NCBI GenBank assembly: GCA_027055005.1
Contig: JALUNR010000230.1
Span: 1 to 20,652 of the forward strand
DNA: 20,652 nucleotides
Direction of reading: 5' to 3'
Source: Campylobacterales bacterium
GTDB taxonomy: Bacteria; Campylobacterota; Campylobacteria; Campylobacterales; QNZT01
This document shows positions 6,229 through 14,144 of this stretch, one piece after another (the first letter of the stretch is position 1; each line of letters opens with the position of its first letter). The translations under genes and the position numbers were made by a program. Below the pieces are notes generated by a model. That model saw only the letters and a list, made by a program, of their open reading frames with translations, searched no databases and was not told the origin of the DNA.

Positions 6229-7311
6229 TTAAGCTATTGATAACTTTCCGTTTATTTTTTTTACATTTGTTTGAAAGATTGGAAGTTCTATTATAAATTT
6301 AGCACATTTATATGAACTGTGATCAAAGTTTAAAACTATATTTTTAGCATAAATATTTCCTCTCATCTGTTTTTGAATAATTTGTCTTGTCATAAATAAG
6401 CCAATTCCTGTTCCAACTGATTGATGTTTTGTTGTAAAGTATGGATCAAATATTTTTTCCATTATAGATTCTTGTATTCCACCTGCATTATCTATAAATG
6501 TTATTATTTGTGTATCTCCACTTTTTTGTATATTTATTAGTATCTTTTTGTCATATTTACCTTTTATTTTGTTAAATTGATCTATTGAATTATTTAAAAG
6601 ATTTAGCATTACTTGTGAAAATTCATTTTTATGTCCATATATATTTATATTATTTTTACAATTTAATATGATCTGAATATCTTTTTCCTGAATAAATTGT
6701 ATGGTATCATTTATGGTGTCTTTAAGATTAAAATACTCTTTTGAATTATCAGGGTTAAAGAAGTTTCTAAAGTCATCTATGGTTCTTGACATCATATTTG
6801 ATATTCTAAGACCCTCTTCTACTTGTTTTTCTATAAACTCATTACTTAGCTTTCCAGTCATATTTTTTATACCAAAACTTTGTATAATAATACTTAGGGA
6901 ATTTAGTGGTTGCCTCCATTGATGAGCTATATTACCTACCATTTCACCCATTGAAGCTAGTCTTGAGTGCTGATACATAATCTTATCTTTTTTTCTGTTT
7001 TGTTCGACTTCTCTTCTAACTTTTTCTTCTAATACTTTATTTAGTTCTTCCAAATCTTTTGTTTTTTCTTCTACTCTTTTATTTAAATCAGCAATTAATT
7101 TTTTAAAACTATTGATTATATTAAAGCCAGCTGTTGTTATAATAATAGAAGCAAAGATATCGAGCGATAGATGAATAGTTTTATACTCTTTAGTATCTAT
7201 TTCATCAAAAAAAGCATCAAACAAAATAAGTGAGATAAATCCTATAACAATAAAATATATATAAAAAGCAACTTTTTTTGTTAAAGTTATATTTTCTAAA
7301 ATGTTTTTCAT
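6229..7311 (-). CDS. Membrane sensor histidine kinase
   Basis: A 360-residue protein: two N-terminal membrane helices (about 14-34 and 48-66) with only a short loop between them, a coiled coil (70-112), then the kinase core. The H-box MVGNIAHQWRQPLN places the phosphorylated histidine at His130; GNIAHQWRQPLN is typical of HisKA kinases abundant in Campylobacterota. The ATPase part shows the N-box (QVMLNLLNNSIDQF, 233-246), G1 (DNAGG, 274-278), F-box (IFDPYFTTK, 287-295) and G2 (GTGIGLFMTR, 300-309). With so little periplasmic sequence, the signal is probably sensed in the membrane or cytoplasm. The likely partner is the response regulator downstream. The ribosome binding site (AGGGA, about 11 bases away) is weak. 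Confidence 0.9.
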   Translation of the reverse strand: MKNILENITLTKKVAFYIYFIVIGFISLILFDAFFDEIDTKEYKTIHLSLDIFASIIITTAGFNIINSFKKLIADLNKRVEEKTKDLEELNKVLEEKVRREVEQNRKKDKIMYQHSRLASMGEMVGNIAHQWRQPLNSLSIIIQSFGIKNMTGKLSNEFIEKQVEEGLRISNMMSRTIDDFRNFFNPDNSKEYFNLKDTINDTIQFIQEKDIQIILNCKNNINIYGHKNEFSQVMLNLLNNSIDQFNKIKGKYDKKILINIQKSGDTQIITFIDNAGGIQESIMEKIFDPYFTTKHQSVGTGIGLFMTRQIIQKQMRGNIYAKNIVLNFDHSSYKCAKFIIELPIFQTNVKKINGKLSIA

Positions 7312-7423
7312 TTGACTTATATTCCCTAAATTTTTCTTTTCCTTATAGAGTATATCGACAATAAATAGCTATATTTAATATAAAAGTAACTAAAAATTAA
7401 TATGATAAAATATATTAAATTGA

Positions 7424-8500
7424 TTATTGTTTAAGGTAAGCCTGTTTAACACTTTTTATATCTCTTCCAAGATTTAGAAGTAACATATCTGCTATAACAA
7501 TTGCTGCCATTGCTTCAGCAACTATACTTCCTCTTATAGCAATACATGGATCATGTCTTCCTTTTAGTTCTAAAATTTGTTCTTCATTATTTTTATTTAT
7601 TGTTTTTAGAGGTTTAAATATAGAAGGAGTAGGTTTAAAATAAACTTTTAAGTTGATATCATCACCATTTGTTATACCTCCAAGTATTCCTCCACTTTTA
7701 TTTGATAAAAAGCCTTTTTCTGAAATTTCATCATTATTTTGGCTTCCTCTTAAATTTACTACATTAAATCCCTCACCTATTTCTATTGCTTTTACACCAT
7801 TTATACTCATCATAGCATCTGCTAACACTGAGTCCATTTTATAGTATATTGGTTCTCCTAATCCTATTGGAGAATTTTTTATTTTTATCGTAACACTTCC
7901 ACCAACTGAGTCATGAGAATCTTTTGCATTGATAACTCTTTGTTTACAAATATTGTCTATTTCTGGATCTAAGCAGTAAATTTCACTCTTTTTTGCATAG
8001 TTAAAATCAAAGTTATTTGCATTTATTCCATCTATTGCAGAAACTCCACTAAAAACTTTTATATCAAGTTCATTTAAAAAAAGTTTTGCAATTGCTCCAG
8101 CTGCAACTCTACTAGCAGTCTCTCTAGCACTACTTCTTCCCCCTCCTCTATAATCTCTTATTCCATATTTATGAAAATAAGTAAAATCAGCATGTCCTGG
8201 ACGAAATAAATCTTTTATATTTGAGTAATCTTTACTTTTTTGATTTTTATTGTAGATAATCATTGCTATTGGTGTTCCTGTACTAATTCCCTCAAAAACT
8301 CCACTTAAAATTTCTACTTTGTCATCTTCTTTTCTTTTTGTTGCATACTCTCCACCTGGTTTTCTTCTATCTAACTCACATTGAATAAAATCTTCATCTA
8401 TCTCTATACCAGCAGGTACACCATCAACTACACAACCGATAGCTTTACCATGAGATTCTCCAAAAGTAGTAAAACTAAATCTTTGTCCAAAACTATTCAT
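7424..8500 (-). CDS. aroC: Chorismate synthase
   Basis: A 358-residue protein that matches chorismate synthase over its whole length. Hallmarks are TTFGESHGKAIGCVVDGVPAG near the N-terminus (split here: TFGESHGKAI then GCVVDGVPAG), RPGHADFTYFHKYGIRDYRG (about 102-121), GGGRSSARETA and, near the C-terminus, the GRHDPCIAIR segment. It converts 5-enolpyruvylshikimate 3-phosphate to chorismate with reduced FMN, the last common step to aromatic amino acids. Its start overlaps the rnc stop by 8 bases and has an AAAGGAAC binding site inside rnc. It is the last gene of the TPR-rnhA-rnc-aroC cluster; the trpF gene of the tryptophan branch is also nearby but divergent. Confidence 0.97.
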   Translation of the reverse strand: MNSFGQRFSFTTFGESHGKAIGCVVDGVPAGIEIDEDFIQCELDRRKPGGEYATKRKEDDKVEILSGVFEGISTGTPIAMIIYNKNQKSKDYSNIKDLFRPGHADFTYFHKYGIRDYRGGGRSSARETASRVAAGAIAKLFLNELDIKVFSGVSAIDGINANNFDFNYAKKSEIYCLDPEIDNICKQRVINAKDSHDSVGGSVTIKIKNSPIGLGEPIYYKMDSVLADAMMSINGVKAIEIGEGFNVVNLRGSQNNDEISEKGFLSNKSGGILGGITNGDDINLKVYFKPTPSIFKPLKTINKNNEEQILELKGRHDPCIAIRGSIVAEAMAAIVIADMLLLNLGRDIKSVKQAYLKQ

Positions 8501-9182
8501 TTTGTTCCTTTAAAATCTTGATCACCTTTTTTGCTACATCTTGTTGAGCTTCTTTTTTACTTTTTCCTAAACCTTTTCCTAAAACTTTTCCATCTATACT
8601 TATTTGTATTGTAAACTCTTTTTTATGATCTGGTCCAGTTGCTTTTATTACTTCATATTTTGGTATAACACCATATCTAGCTTGTGTTAACTCTTGCAAA
8701 GTTGTTTTATAATCTTTAAATACTGATTCTAAATCTATCTTTGGATACTCTTTTGAAAGTAAGTTCAATACTATATCTTTAACCTTATCAAGCCCACTTT
8801 CTAAGTATATACAACCCATTATAGCTTCAAAAGTATTTGCTAAAATAGAAGCTTTATTTCTTCCATTATTATTTTCTTCTGCTTGTGAAATTTGAATATA
8901 GATCCCTAGATTAAGTAATTTTGCTAACTTTTCAAATCCTTTTTCATTTACAAGTGAAGCCCTAAGTTTTGATAAATTTCCTTCAGCAGTTTTTGGAAAC
9001 TTATTGTATAAATATTCTCCAACTACTAAATCAAGTACAGCATCTCCTAAAAACTCTAATCTTTCATTGTTATAGTTTTTTTTACAACTCTTATGAGTTA
9101 GTGCCTCTAAAACTAAATCTTTGTTTTTAAATTTGTAATTTAATAAATTTTCTAACTCCGAAAAGTTTAAATTATTCCCCAT
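8493..9182 (-). CDS. rnc: Ribonuclease III
   Basis: A 229-residue protein with an RNase III domain (about 5-145) and a C-terminal double-stranded RNA binding domain (about 158-226, ending GKSKKEAQQDVAKK). The signature NNERLEFLGDAVLD supplies Glu43 and Asp47. The second acidic motif reads ILANTFEAIMG: the Glu (119) is kept, but the position equal to E. coli Asp114 is Asn116. The codon is AAT on the coding strand. RNase III cuts double-stranded RNA in rRNA precursors and mRNAs. The start overlaps rnhA by 11 bases, with AAGG seven bases before the ATG. Confidence 0.95.
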   Translation of the reverse strand: MGNNLNFSELENLLNYKFKNKDLVLEALTHKSCKKNYNNERLEFLGDAVLDLVVGEYLYNKFPKTAEGNLSKLRASLVNEKGFEKLAKLLNLGIYIQISQAEENNNGRNKASILANTFEAIMGCIYLESGLDKVKDIVLNLLSKEYPKIDLESVFKDYKTTLQELTQARYGVIPKYEVIKATGPDHKKEFTIQISIDGKVLGKGLGKSKKEAQQDVAKKVIKILKEQNE

Positions 9183-9600
9183 CTTTCAACCTTGTTGCTT
9201 CTTGTTTTGCTATTGTATCACAAAGTTCATTTTCTTTATGTCCATCGTGTCCTTTTACCCAGATAGCTTTTAGTTTGTGAGCTTTTGAAACTTCTAAAAA
9301 TTCTTTCCAAAGATCAGGGTTTTTCACACCTTTAAAATTTTTCTTAATCCAGTTTTTAAGCCACTCATTTATAGCTTTTACTACATAGTTACTATCACTT
9401 GTTATTATCACTTTACAAGGCTCTTTTAGTGCTTTAAGTCCTTCTATAACAGCTTTTAATTCCATTTGATTATTTGTTACATTTATTTCGCCACCACTTA
9501 CTATTTTTTGATGTTTTCCAAACTTTAAAATTGCACAATACCCACCAAACCCTGGGTTTCCCAAGGATGAACCATCGCTATACAAATGAACCTGTTTCAT
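9172..9600 (-). CDS. rnhA: Ribonuclease HI
   Basis: A 142-residue single-domain RNase H type 1. The four acidic catalytic residues are visible: Asp9 in YSDGSSLGNPG, Glu47 in MELKAVIEGL, Asp69 in ITSDSNYVV, and Asp128 in NELCDTIA; the GHDGHKENE loop (117-124) supplies the catalytic histidine. It removes RNA from RNA-DNA hybrids such as primers and R-loops. It overlaps the upstream TPR gene by 23 bases and rnc by 11 bases, so the three products are translationally linked. Only a weak AAGAGAG precedes the ATG, in keeping with coupling. Confidence 0.95.
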   Translation of the reverse strand: MKQVHLYSDGSSLGNPGFGGYCAILKFGKHQKIVSGGEINVTNNQMELKAVIEGLKALKEPCKVIITSDSNYVVKAINEWLKNWIKKNFKGVKNPDLWKEFLEVSKAHKLKAIWVKGHDGHKENELCDTIAKQEATRLKDGE

Positions 9601-10618
9601 ACTCTCTTCTTGTTAGTGTTATTTCTACCGATGCAGAATTTATATTTTTACAAACAGGACATCTATAAAAATATAATGGAAAAACATTTTTACATTTTTT
9701 ACAACTATATGTAAAAGATAAATCAGCTGATTTATCTTTCAATTTTGATAACTTTATAAGTGTATTTAGTTCAAAATTATCACTTTTATCTGAAAAGTTA
9801 TATTTTCCTTTTGCTGTATATATTTCACTTAAAAGTTTATTTTCTTGTATAAGTTTTTTACTAAAAAGTTCTTCTTCGTGATCCCAAATTAAATCAATAA
9901 TATTATTAAAATCAAAATATTTTAAAATATCTTCTGATAATTCAAGATTTTTTATAGTGATAAATTCAAAAAGTTTTCTTTGTATTATTTTATTTTTTAT
10001 ACCAAGTGATATTATTTTTTCTATTTTTTCATTGTTAGTTAGTATTGCATCATGTAAAATATAAAGTACATTGAAGTATAACTTTTTATCACTCATATCT
10101 CCATTTATATTTTCTAAAACTTTTAATATTTCGATAGCTTTATTGTATTCTCTAAGACTTTCATATATAGAAATTAAGTATGTTAAAGCTTCTTCATTTT
10201 TTGGATATATTTTTAGAGTTGCTAAGAGAATATCTCTTGATTTATATAAAAAACCAGCTCTATAATAAGTTTTTCCTAAAAGTGTTAGTATATTTCTTCT
10301 TTGTTTATTATCAAAAGTTGTTTTTAAAAGTGTTAAGTATATCTCTATAGATTTTTCATACTCTCCATTTCTATCATAAGAAAGAGCCATAAGTATTATT
10401 GATTCTGTTGGAAGATTTTGTTTTTGTATCATTTGTTTATATTCACTAAATGATGATGAAGTATCAAAAGTTTTTATAAATTTTTCTATACTTTGTTTAT
10501 CATCTCTTCTTTTGAAAAATCTAGCCCAATAATTTGTAGCATAGATTATGACAACAACTGCAAAGAGTAAAAAAAATCCATATAAAGGATCTCTATAATC
10601 AAGCGATAAAAAATCCAC
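9578..10618 (-). CDS. Membrane-anchored TPR protein with C-terminal zinc ribbon (LapB-like architecture)
   Basis: A 346-residue protein: one membrane helix at about 12-30, a cytoplasmic stretch of TPR-like helices (about 70-170, for example ALSYDRNGEYEKSIEIY and LISIYESLREYNKAIEIL), a helical middle, and a four-cysteine metal site near the end (Cys306, 309, 320, 323 as CKKC and CPVC). This order, N-terminal anchor then TPRs then a rubredoxin-like metal site, is that of E. coli LapB (YciM), which controls LpxC turnover. Equivalence is an inference from architecture. It corresponds by position to HP0660/Cj1637c. The start is GTG with AAAAAGG about 6 bases upstream. It heads the cluster with rnhA, rnc and aroC. 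Confidence 0.82.
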   Translation of the reverse strand: MDFLSLDYRDPLYGFFLLFAVVVIIYATNYWARFFKRRDDKQSIEKFIKTFDTSSSFSEYKQMIQKQNLPTESIILMALSYDRNGEYEKSIEIYLTLLKTTFDNKQRRNILTLLGKTYYRAGFLYKSRDILLATLKIYPKNEEALTYLISIYESLREYNKAIEILKVLENINGDMSDKKLYFNVLYILHDAILTNNEKIEKIISLGIKNKIIQRKLFEFITIKNLELSEDILKYFDFNNIIDLIWDHEEELFSKKLIQENKLLSEIYTAKGKYNFSDKSDNFELNTLIKLSKLKDKSADLSFTYSCKKCKNVFPLYFYRCPVCKNINSASVEITLTRREYETGSFV

Positions 10619-10646
10619 CTATTACCTTTTTTGTTTTATTTTAATT

Positions 10647-10659
10647 TATAATGTATAAT
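10647..10659 (+). promoter_or_regulatory. Tandem -10 elements for trpF
   Basis: Two TATAAT hexamers (10647-10652 and 10654-10659) precede trpF by 20-32 bases in the 60-base divergent gap with the TPR gene. The upstream one gives a more normal leader, since a start from the downstream one would fall next to the AAAGGAG binding site (10667-10673). Confidence 0.5.
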
Positions 10660-10678
10660 TTAGCATAAAGGAGTTTAG

Positions 10679-11275
10679 ATGAGAGTTAAAATATGTGGTA
10701 TTACAAATTATGAAGATGCAAAAATTGCTATTGATTTTGGTGCTGATGCTTTGGGATTTGTTTTTTATGAGAAATCTCCAAGATTTATATCTCCATATGA
10801 TGCTAAAAAAATAATAAAAAAACTTCCACCATTTGTTGAAAAAGTAGGACTTTTTGTAGAGACCGATGCAAGTATGATAAATAAAATATCAAATGAAATT
10901 TTTATAACACTTGCACAAATACACTTTGATGCTAAAAAAGAGTTTTATGATGTATTGACAATTCCACATATAAAAGTAGCAAGAGTCAAAAGCAGAGATG
11001 ATATCTTAAAATATAATAATGAATATAGAATAGTAGATGCATTTGTTGATGGCTATGGAGGAGAAGGGAAAAGAATAAATATAGATTGGTTTAAAGATAT
11101 TGATACATCAAAAATAATTTTAGCTGGTGGATTAAATGAAAATAATTTAACAAAAGTTTTGAATAAAGGCTTTTATGGAGTAGATGTAAGTAGTGGAGTA
11201 GAAAAAACTAAAGGTAAAAAAGATACAATTAAGCTTAAAAACTTTATAGAAATGGCAAAAAATGGAAAAATTTGA
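10679..11275 (+). CDS. trpF: Phosphoribosylanthranilate isomerase
   Basis: A 198-residue TIM-barrel protein. It starts with the diagnostic VKICGIT (catalytic Cys6 by count), followed by GADALGFVFYEKSPRFIS, and ends with ILAGGLNENNL and GVDVSSGVE, the phosphate-binding strands. The general acid aspartate is expected in the RIVDAFVDGYGGEG segment. It isomerises N-(5-phosphoribosyl)anthranilate in tryptophan synthesis. No other trp gene is nearby; instead it overlaps by 14 bases with a DnaQ-like exonuclease gene, so the pair is co-transcribed. Length is normal for the family and the AAAGGAG site is strong. Confidence 0.96.
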   Translation: MRVKICGITNYEDAKIAIDFGADALGFVFYEKSPRFISPYDAKKIIKKLPPFVEKVGLFVETDASMINKISNEIFITLAQIHFDAKKEFYDVLTIPHIKVARVKSRDDILKYNNEYRIVDAFVDGYGGEGKRINIDWFKDIDTSKIILAGGLNENNLTKVLNKGFYGVDVSSGVEKTKGKKDTIKLKNFIEMAKNGKI

Positions 11276-12032
11276 TAACTTAATCAAAAAGTTAGAAAAA
11301 GATGATGAACTTCCAAAAGTTGAGTTTGATAAATGTTTGCAAAGGTTATCACAACATTATGATATAGATGTAAATTTTGAAACTTTAAACTTTTTGGGAT
11401 TACCAATAGAAGAAAATACTGACAAAGTATATTTAAAAACTAAAAAACATAATTTTCGGAATGAAACTTATTGTATAGTTGATATAGAAACAAATGGGAA
11501 CTCTCCTATACGAAATCAAATTATAGAAATAGGTGCAATAAAAATAAAAGATGGTGAGATTATAGATAGATTTGAGTCATATATATATGCAGATTTTATT
11601 CCACCAGCTATTACAAGGCTTACAAAAATCACAAAAGAGGACTTAAAAGATGCACCATCACTAAAAAAAGTTTTACAAGATTTTAAACTATTTTTAAAAG
11701 ACGATGTATTTGTTGCTCACAATGTAAAGTTTGATTATGGATTTATATCAGCCTCTATGAAAGTAGTTGGACTTGAAGAGTTACTAAACAGAAAGTTTTG
11801 TACAGTTGACTTATCAAGAAAAACGATAGAAGCGCCAAAACACGGACTTGCATTTTTAAGAGAGTTTTTAAACATAGACATAGGAGAACATCACAGAGCC
11901 TATGCTGATGCAGTAAGTGCTGGAAAAGTTTTAGAAGAGTGCTTTAAAAACTTACCTGAAGATGTTGTAACAACTGAGGATTTGATAAAATTTTCAAGTG
12001 AAAATAAGAAAAATAAGAAGAAAAAGAGTTAA
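11262..12032 (+). CDS. DnaQ-like DEDDh 3'-5' exonuclease
   Basis: A 256-residue protein. After a charged N-terminal helical region (1-65) the exonuclease domain (about 69-232) shows all DEDDh residues: Asp74 and Glu76 in IVDIETNG, Asp158 in AHNVKFDYGF, His211 and Asp216 in HHRAYADAV. The C-terminus is very lysine-rich (last ten residues mostly K, N and S). Such proteins serve as the epsilon proofreading subunit of DNA polymerase III or as free single-strand exonucleases; which applies here cannot be settled by reading. The N-terminal extension is longer than in E. coli DnaQ. The start lies 14 bases inside trpF with no strong binding site, and the stop overlaps the convergent transporter stop by 4 bases. 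Confidence 0.88.
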   Translation: MEKFDNLIKKLEKDDELPKVEFDKCLQRLSQHYDIDVNFETLNFLGLPIEENTDKVYLKTKKHNFRNETYCIVDIETNGNSPIRNQIIEIGAIKIKDGEIIDRFESYIYADFIPPAITRLTKITKEDLKDAPSLKKVLQDFKLFLKDDVFVAHNVKFDYGFISASMKVVGLEELLNRKFCTVDLSRKTIEAPKHGLAFLREFLNIDIGEHHRAYADAVSAGKVLEECFKNLPEDVVTTEDLIKFSSENKKNKKKKS

Positions 12033-12043
12033 ACTTTTCTTCT
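12016..12043. terminator. Convergent hairpin shared by the exonuclease and MFS genes
   Basis: AGAAGAAAAAG (12016-12026) pairs with CTTTTCTTCT (12034-12043) with one bulge and a 7-base loop containing both overlapping stop codons. On the minus strand a T-rich run follows, so it fits best as the terminator of the MFS gene. It lies inside both coding ends. Confidence 0.4.
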
Positions 12044-13159
12044 AAAAATCAAAAATAAAATCCCTATAATAACCAAAGCTATAAGTGAAACAATAGTAGC
12101 AACATCCTCTCCAAAGTATTTCCAAATCATACCTGTAAAAACAGCTCCCAAAGCACCACTTAAAGCAACTCCACCATAAAAAACTCCAAATACACTTCCT
12201 TTGTTTTTTGCCTTTTTAGATATATATGCCCTTATAGAGTTTACACTTGCAACTAAAAATACTCCCAAAGTTATAAATCCAAATATTATAAAATCAAAGT
12301 ACAAAAAGAACATCGAAATTATCCCAAAGAAAAAAGCAAAAAGAAGGACTTTTTCTGCTCCAATCTTATCTATCTTCAACCCAAAAAAGTAACTTAAAAG
12401 TGTTTGAGTAAAGTTTAAAAGTATTACAAGCAAAGGGATATACTCTAAACTAAATCCAGCCTCTTTTGCTTTTATCAAAAAAAATGAATCATTAAACATA
12501 AAAAATGTAAAAGCAAAAAAGATTAGCAAAACAGGAAGTAGTTTTATATCATCTTTTAAAGATAGTTTAGAAGTTTGCTTTTTCTTGTATGGGGCATCTT
12601 TAACAAAAAAGATAACTATTATAACCGATATTATCCCTGGTATCAAAGTAAAAGCAAAAAGATTTTTAAAAATCTCTTTTGACTCTCCAAAATAATACAA
12701 AGCTAAAAAAGCAATAATACTTCCCATAAGCTCACCAGCTATATCCATAGTTTTATGAAAACCAAAAGTTTTACCATGTTTGTTTTTAGCTGAATAAGCA
12801 GATATAAGACTATCTTTAGAAGCACTTCTAACAGCCTTTCCAACTCTCTCCAAACCTCTAAGTCCAGCAATCCCAACCCAAGAGGATGCAAAGTAAAGCA
12901 AAGGTTTGGTAACTGCTGATAAAAGATAACCACTTACCACAAAAGGTTTTACTATCTGGTACTTATCGCTAAAATACCCAAAAACAAATCTAAATCCATA
13001 AGAAACAAAAGTAGCAACTCCTACCACAAACCCAAGCTTATCAACTCCCTCTCCTAAAACATACACTATATAAAGAGGTAAAATGGAAGTAACAACTGAT
13101 GAAGCTAAATCAGTAAAAAAACTTACAAATCCTAAGGCTATTATGTTTTTGTTTATCAT
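12029..13159 (-). CDS. MFS transporter
   Basis: A 376-residue protein with about 11-12 membrane helices in two halves. The loop after helix 2 (FGYFSDKYQIVKP) is the degenerate MFS motif A, and GLRGLERVGKAVRSASKDSLIS followed by GKTFGFHKTMDIAGELMGS is typical of a bacterial MFS subfamily annotated only as permease or drug-efflux-like. Substrate unknown. It is slightly short for the family (usually about 390-400) but has a complete N-terminus and an AAAGGAAA binding site. It is divergent from the App1-type gene, with overlapping -10 elements, and convergent with the exonuclease gene with a 4-base overlap of stops. Confidence 0.85.
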   Translation of the reverse strand: MINKNIIALGFVSFFTDLASSVVTSILPLYIVYVLGEGVDKLGFVVGVATFVSYGFRFVFGYFSDKYQIVKPFVVSGYLLSAVTKPLLYFASSWVGIAGLRGLERVGKAVRSASKDSLISAYSAKNKHGKTFGFHKTMDIAGELMGSIIAFLALYYFGESKEIFKNLFAFTLIPGIISVIIVIFFVKDAPYKKKQTSKLSLKDDIKLLPVLLIFFAFTFFMFNDSFFLIKAKEAGFSLEYIPLLVILLNFTQTLLSYFFGLKIDKIGAEKVLLFAFFFGIISMFFLYFDFIIFGFITLGVFLVASVNSIRAYISKKAKNKGSVFGVFYGGVALSGALGAVFTGMIWKYFGEDVATIVSLIALVIIGILFLIFRRKV

Positions 13160-13177
13160 GAGATTTCCTTTTGTTAT

Positions 13178-13185
13178 GTTATACT
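13178..13185. promoter_or_regulatory. Overlapping divergent -10 elements (MFS / App1 genes)
   Basis: TATAAC on the minus strand (13183-13178) and TATACT on the plus strand (13180-13185) share four bases within a 51-base gap. Each lies about 20-30 bases from its start codon, giving very short leaders in both directions. Confidence 0.45.
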
Positions 13186-13210
13186 ATTTAAAAATGAAAT
13201 AAGGATTAAA

Positions 13211-14104
13211 ATGCTCTTGAAATTTTTACTATTTATCTCACTTTTTATTAGTGTAAGTATGAAAGCAAGTGATAACATAGAGATTTATAACAGTTATGGA
13301 AACTCTCATGAAGTTATCATACAAGGAAGACTACTTCACAAAAAAGAGTTTAAAGAGGTAAAAAAATCCGATAACTTTTTTCAAAATATCTATAGACGAG
13401 CCAAAGAATTGATAAATAATGAGATAAAAAACAAAACAGTGGAAGTAGAGATAAATCATGAAAAGTTCTATGAAAAAAGTGATTTTGAGGGGTATTTTCA
13501 GTTTGATGTAACTTTAAAAAAAGGTTTAAAAACTGGTTACTATCCTATAAAGTTAAAGATAAAAAATAATCCAGATACACTTACCTCAAAAGCAACTATC
13601 ATAGATAAAAAGATGATAGGCATCATATCTGATTTTGATGATACGATAATAGTATCGAATGTCCCTAACAAGTTGAAACTTGCATACAACACTGTTTTTA
13701 AAAACTACAAACAAAGAAAACTAGTAAAAGGTTTGAAAGAAAGATTTGAAAAGATACTTGCCCAAAATCCTAAAAATTTACCAACCCCTCTTTTTATACT
13801 CTCAGGCTCACCACAGCAACTTTTTAACCCAATAGAGGGATTTTTAAACTATCACAACTTCCCAAAACATATCTTGATACTAAAAAAAGCTCATGGAAAA
13901 AACAAAGATCCTTTGAGTGACCAATACAAATATAAAATGCAAAAAATAGAAAAACTAATACAACTATATCCCAACATGAAGTGGGTTATGTTTGGAGATA
14001 GTGGAGAAAAAGATAAAGAAGTTTATGAAAGTTTAACAAAAAAGTATCCTGATAAAGTTCTTAGGTTTTATATAAGGGATGTGAAAAAAAGAGGAATGGA
14101 GTAA
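13211..14104 (+). CDS. App1-type (DUF2183) phosphatase, exported
   Basis: A 297-residue protein. Residues 1-19 look like a signal peptide. Residues 30-130 form a beta-rich N-terminal region with the GYFQFDV segment typical of this family. The HAD-like catalytic part carries motif I SDFDDTIIVSNV (Asp141 and Asp143), motif II ILSGSPQQL (Ser198), a lysine in QYKYKMQKI and the acidic motif FGDSGEKDKEVY (261-272). This matches App1/DUF2183 proteins, named after a yeast actin-patch phosphatidate phosphatase. The bacterial role is unknown; a periplasmic phospholipid or phosphate-ester substrate is plausible. AAGGA lies five bases before the ATG. It has no operon partner on the plus strand, and a large inverted repeat begins in its stop codon. 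Confidence 0.85.
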   Translation: MLLKFLLFISLFISVSMKASDNIEIYNSYGNSHEVIIQGRLLHKKEFKEVKKSDNFFQNIYRRAKELINNEIKNKTVEVEINHEKFYEKSDFEGYFQFDVTLKKGLKTGYYPIKLKIKNNPDTLTSKATIIDKKMIGIISDFDDTIIVSNVPNKLKLAYNTVFKNYKQRKLVKGLKERFEKILAQNPKNLPTPLFILSGSPQQLFNPIEGFLNYHNFPKHILILKKAHGKNKDPLSDQYKYKMQKIEKLIQLYPNMKWVMFGDSGEKDKEVYESLTKKYPDKVLRFYIRDVKKRGME

Positions 14105-14141
14105 GATTATAAAAATTTGAAAATCATCACTTATAATCTTA
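14102..14141. repeat. 11-bp inverted repeat between the App1 gene and the EVE-DUF262 operon
   Basis: TAAGATTATAA (14102-14112) and TTATAATCTTA (14131-14141) are perfect complements 18 bases apart. The left arm begins with the App1 stop codon and the right arm ends 3 bases before an extended -10. With no T-run after it, it is a poor intrinsic terminator. It may be an operator for the downstream operon or a processing hairpin. Confidence 0.55.
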
Positions 14142-14144
14142 AAA

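Noticed and set aside
6198..6232. Inverted repeat TTAAGA/TCTTAA with an inner GAAAA/TTTTC at the end of the histidine kinase gene, possible terminator
   Set aside because: On the transcribed strand the stem is followed by a run of A, not T, and the arms overlap the stop codon, so it does not look like an intrinsic terminator.
12739..12933. A 64-residue minus-strand ORF in another frame of the MFS gene, and similar short ORFs opposite cyclophilin, aroC and permease genes
   Set aside because: They lie wholly inside well-supported genes, lack ribosome binding sites and have no recognisable protein features.
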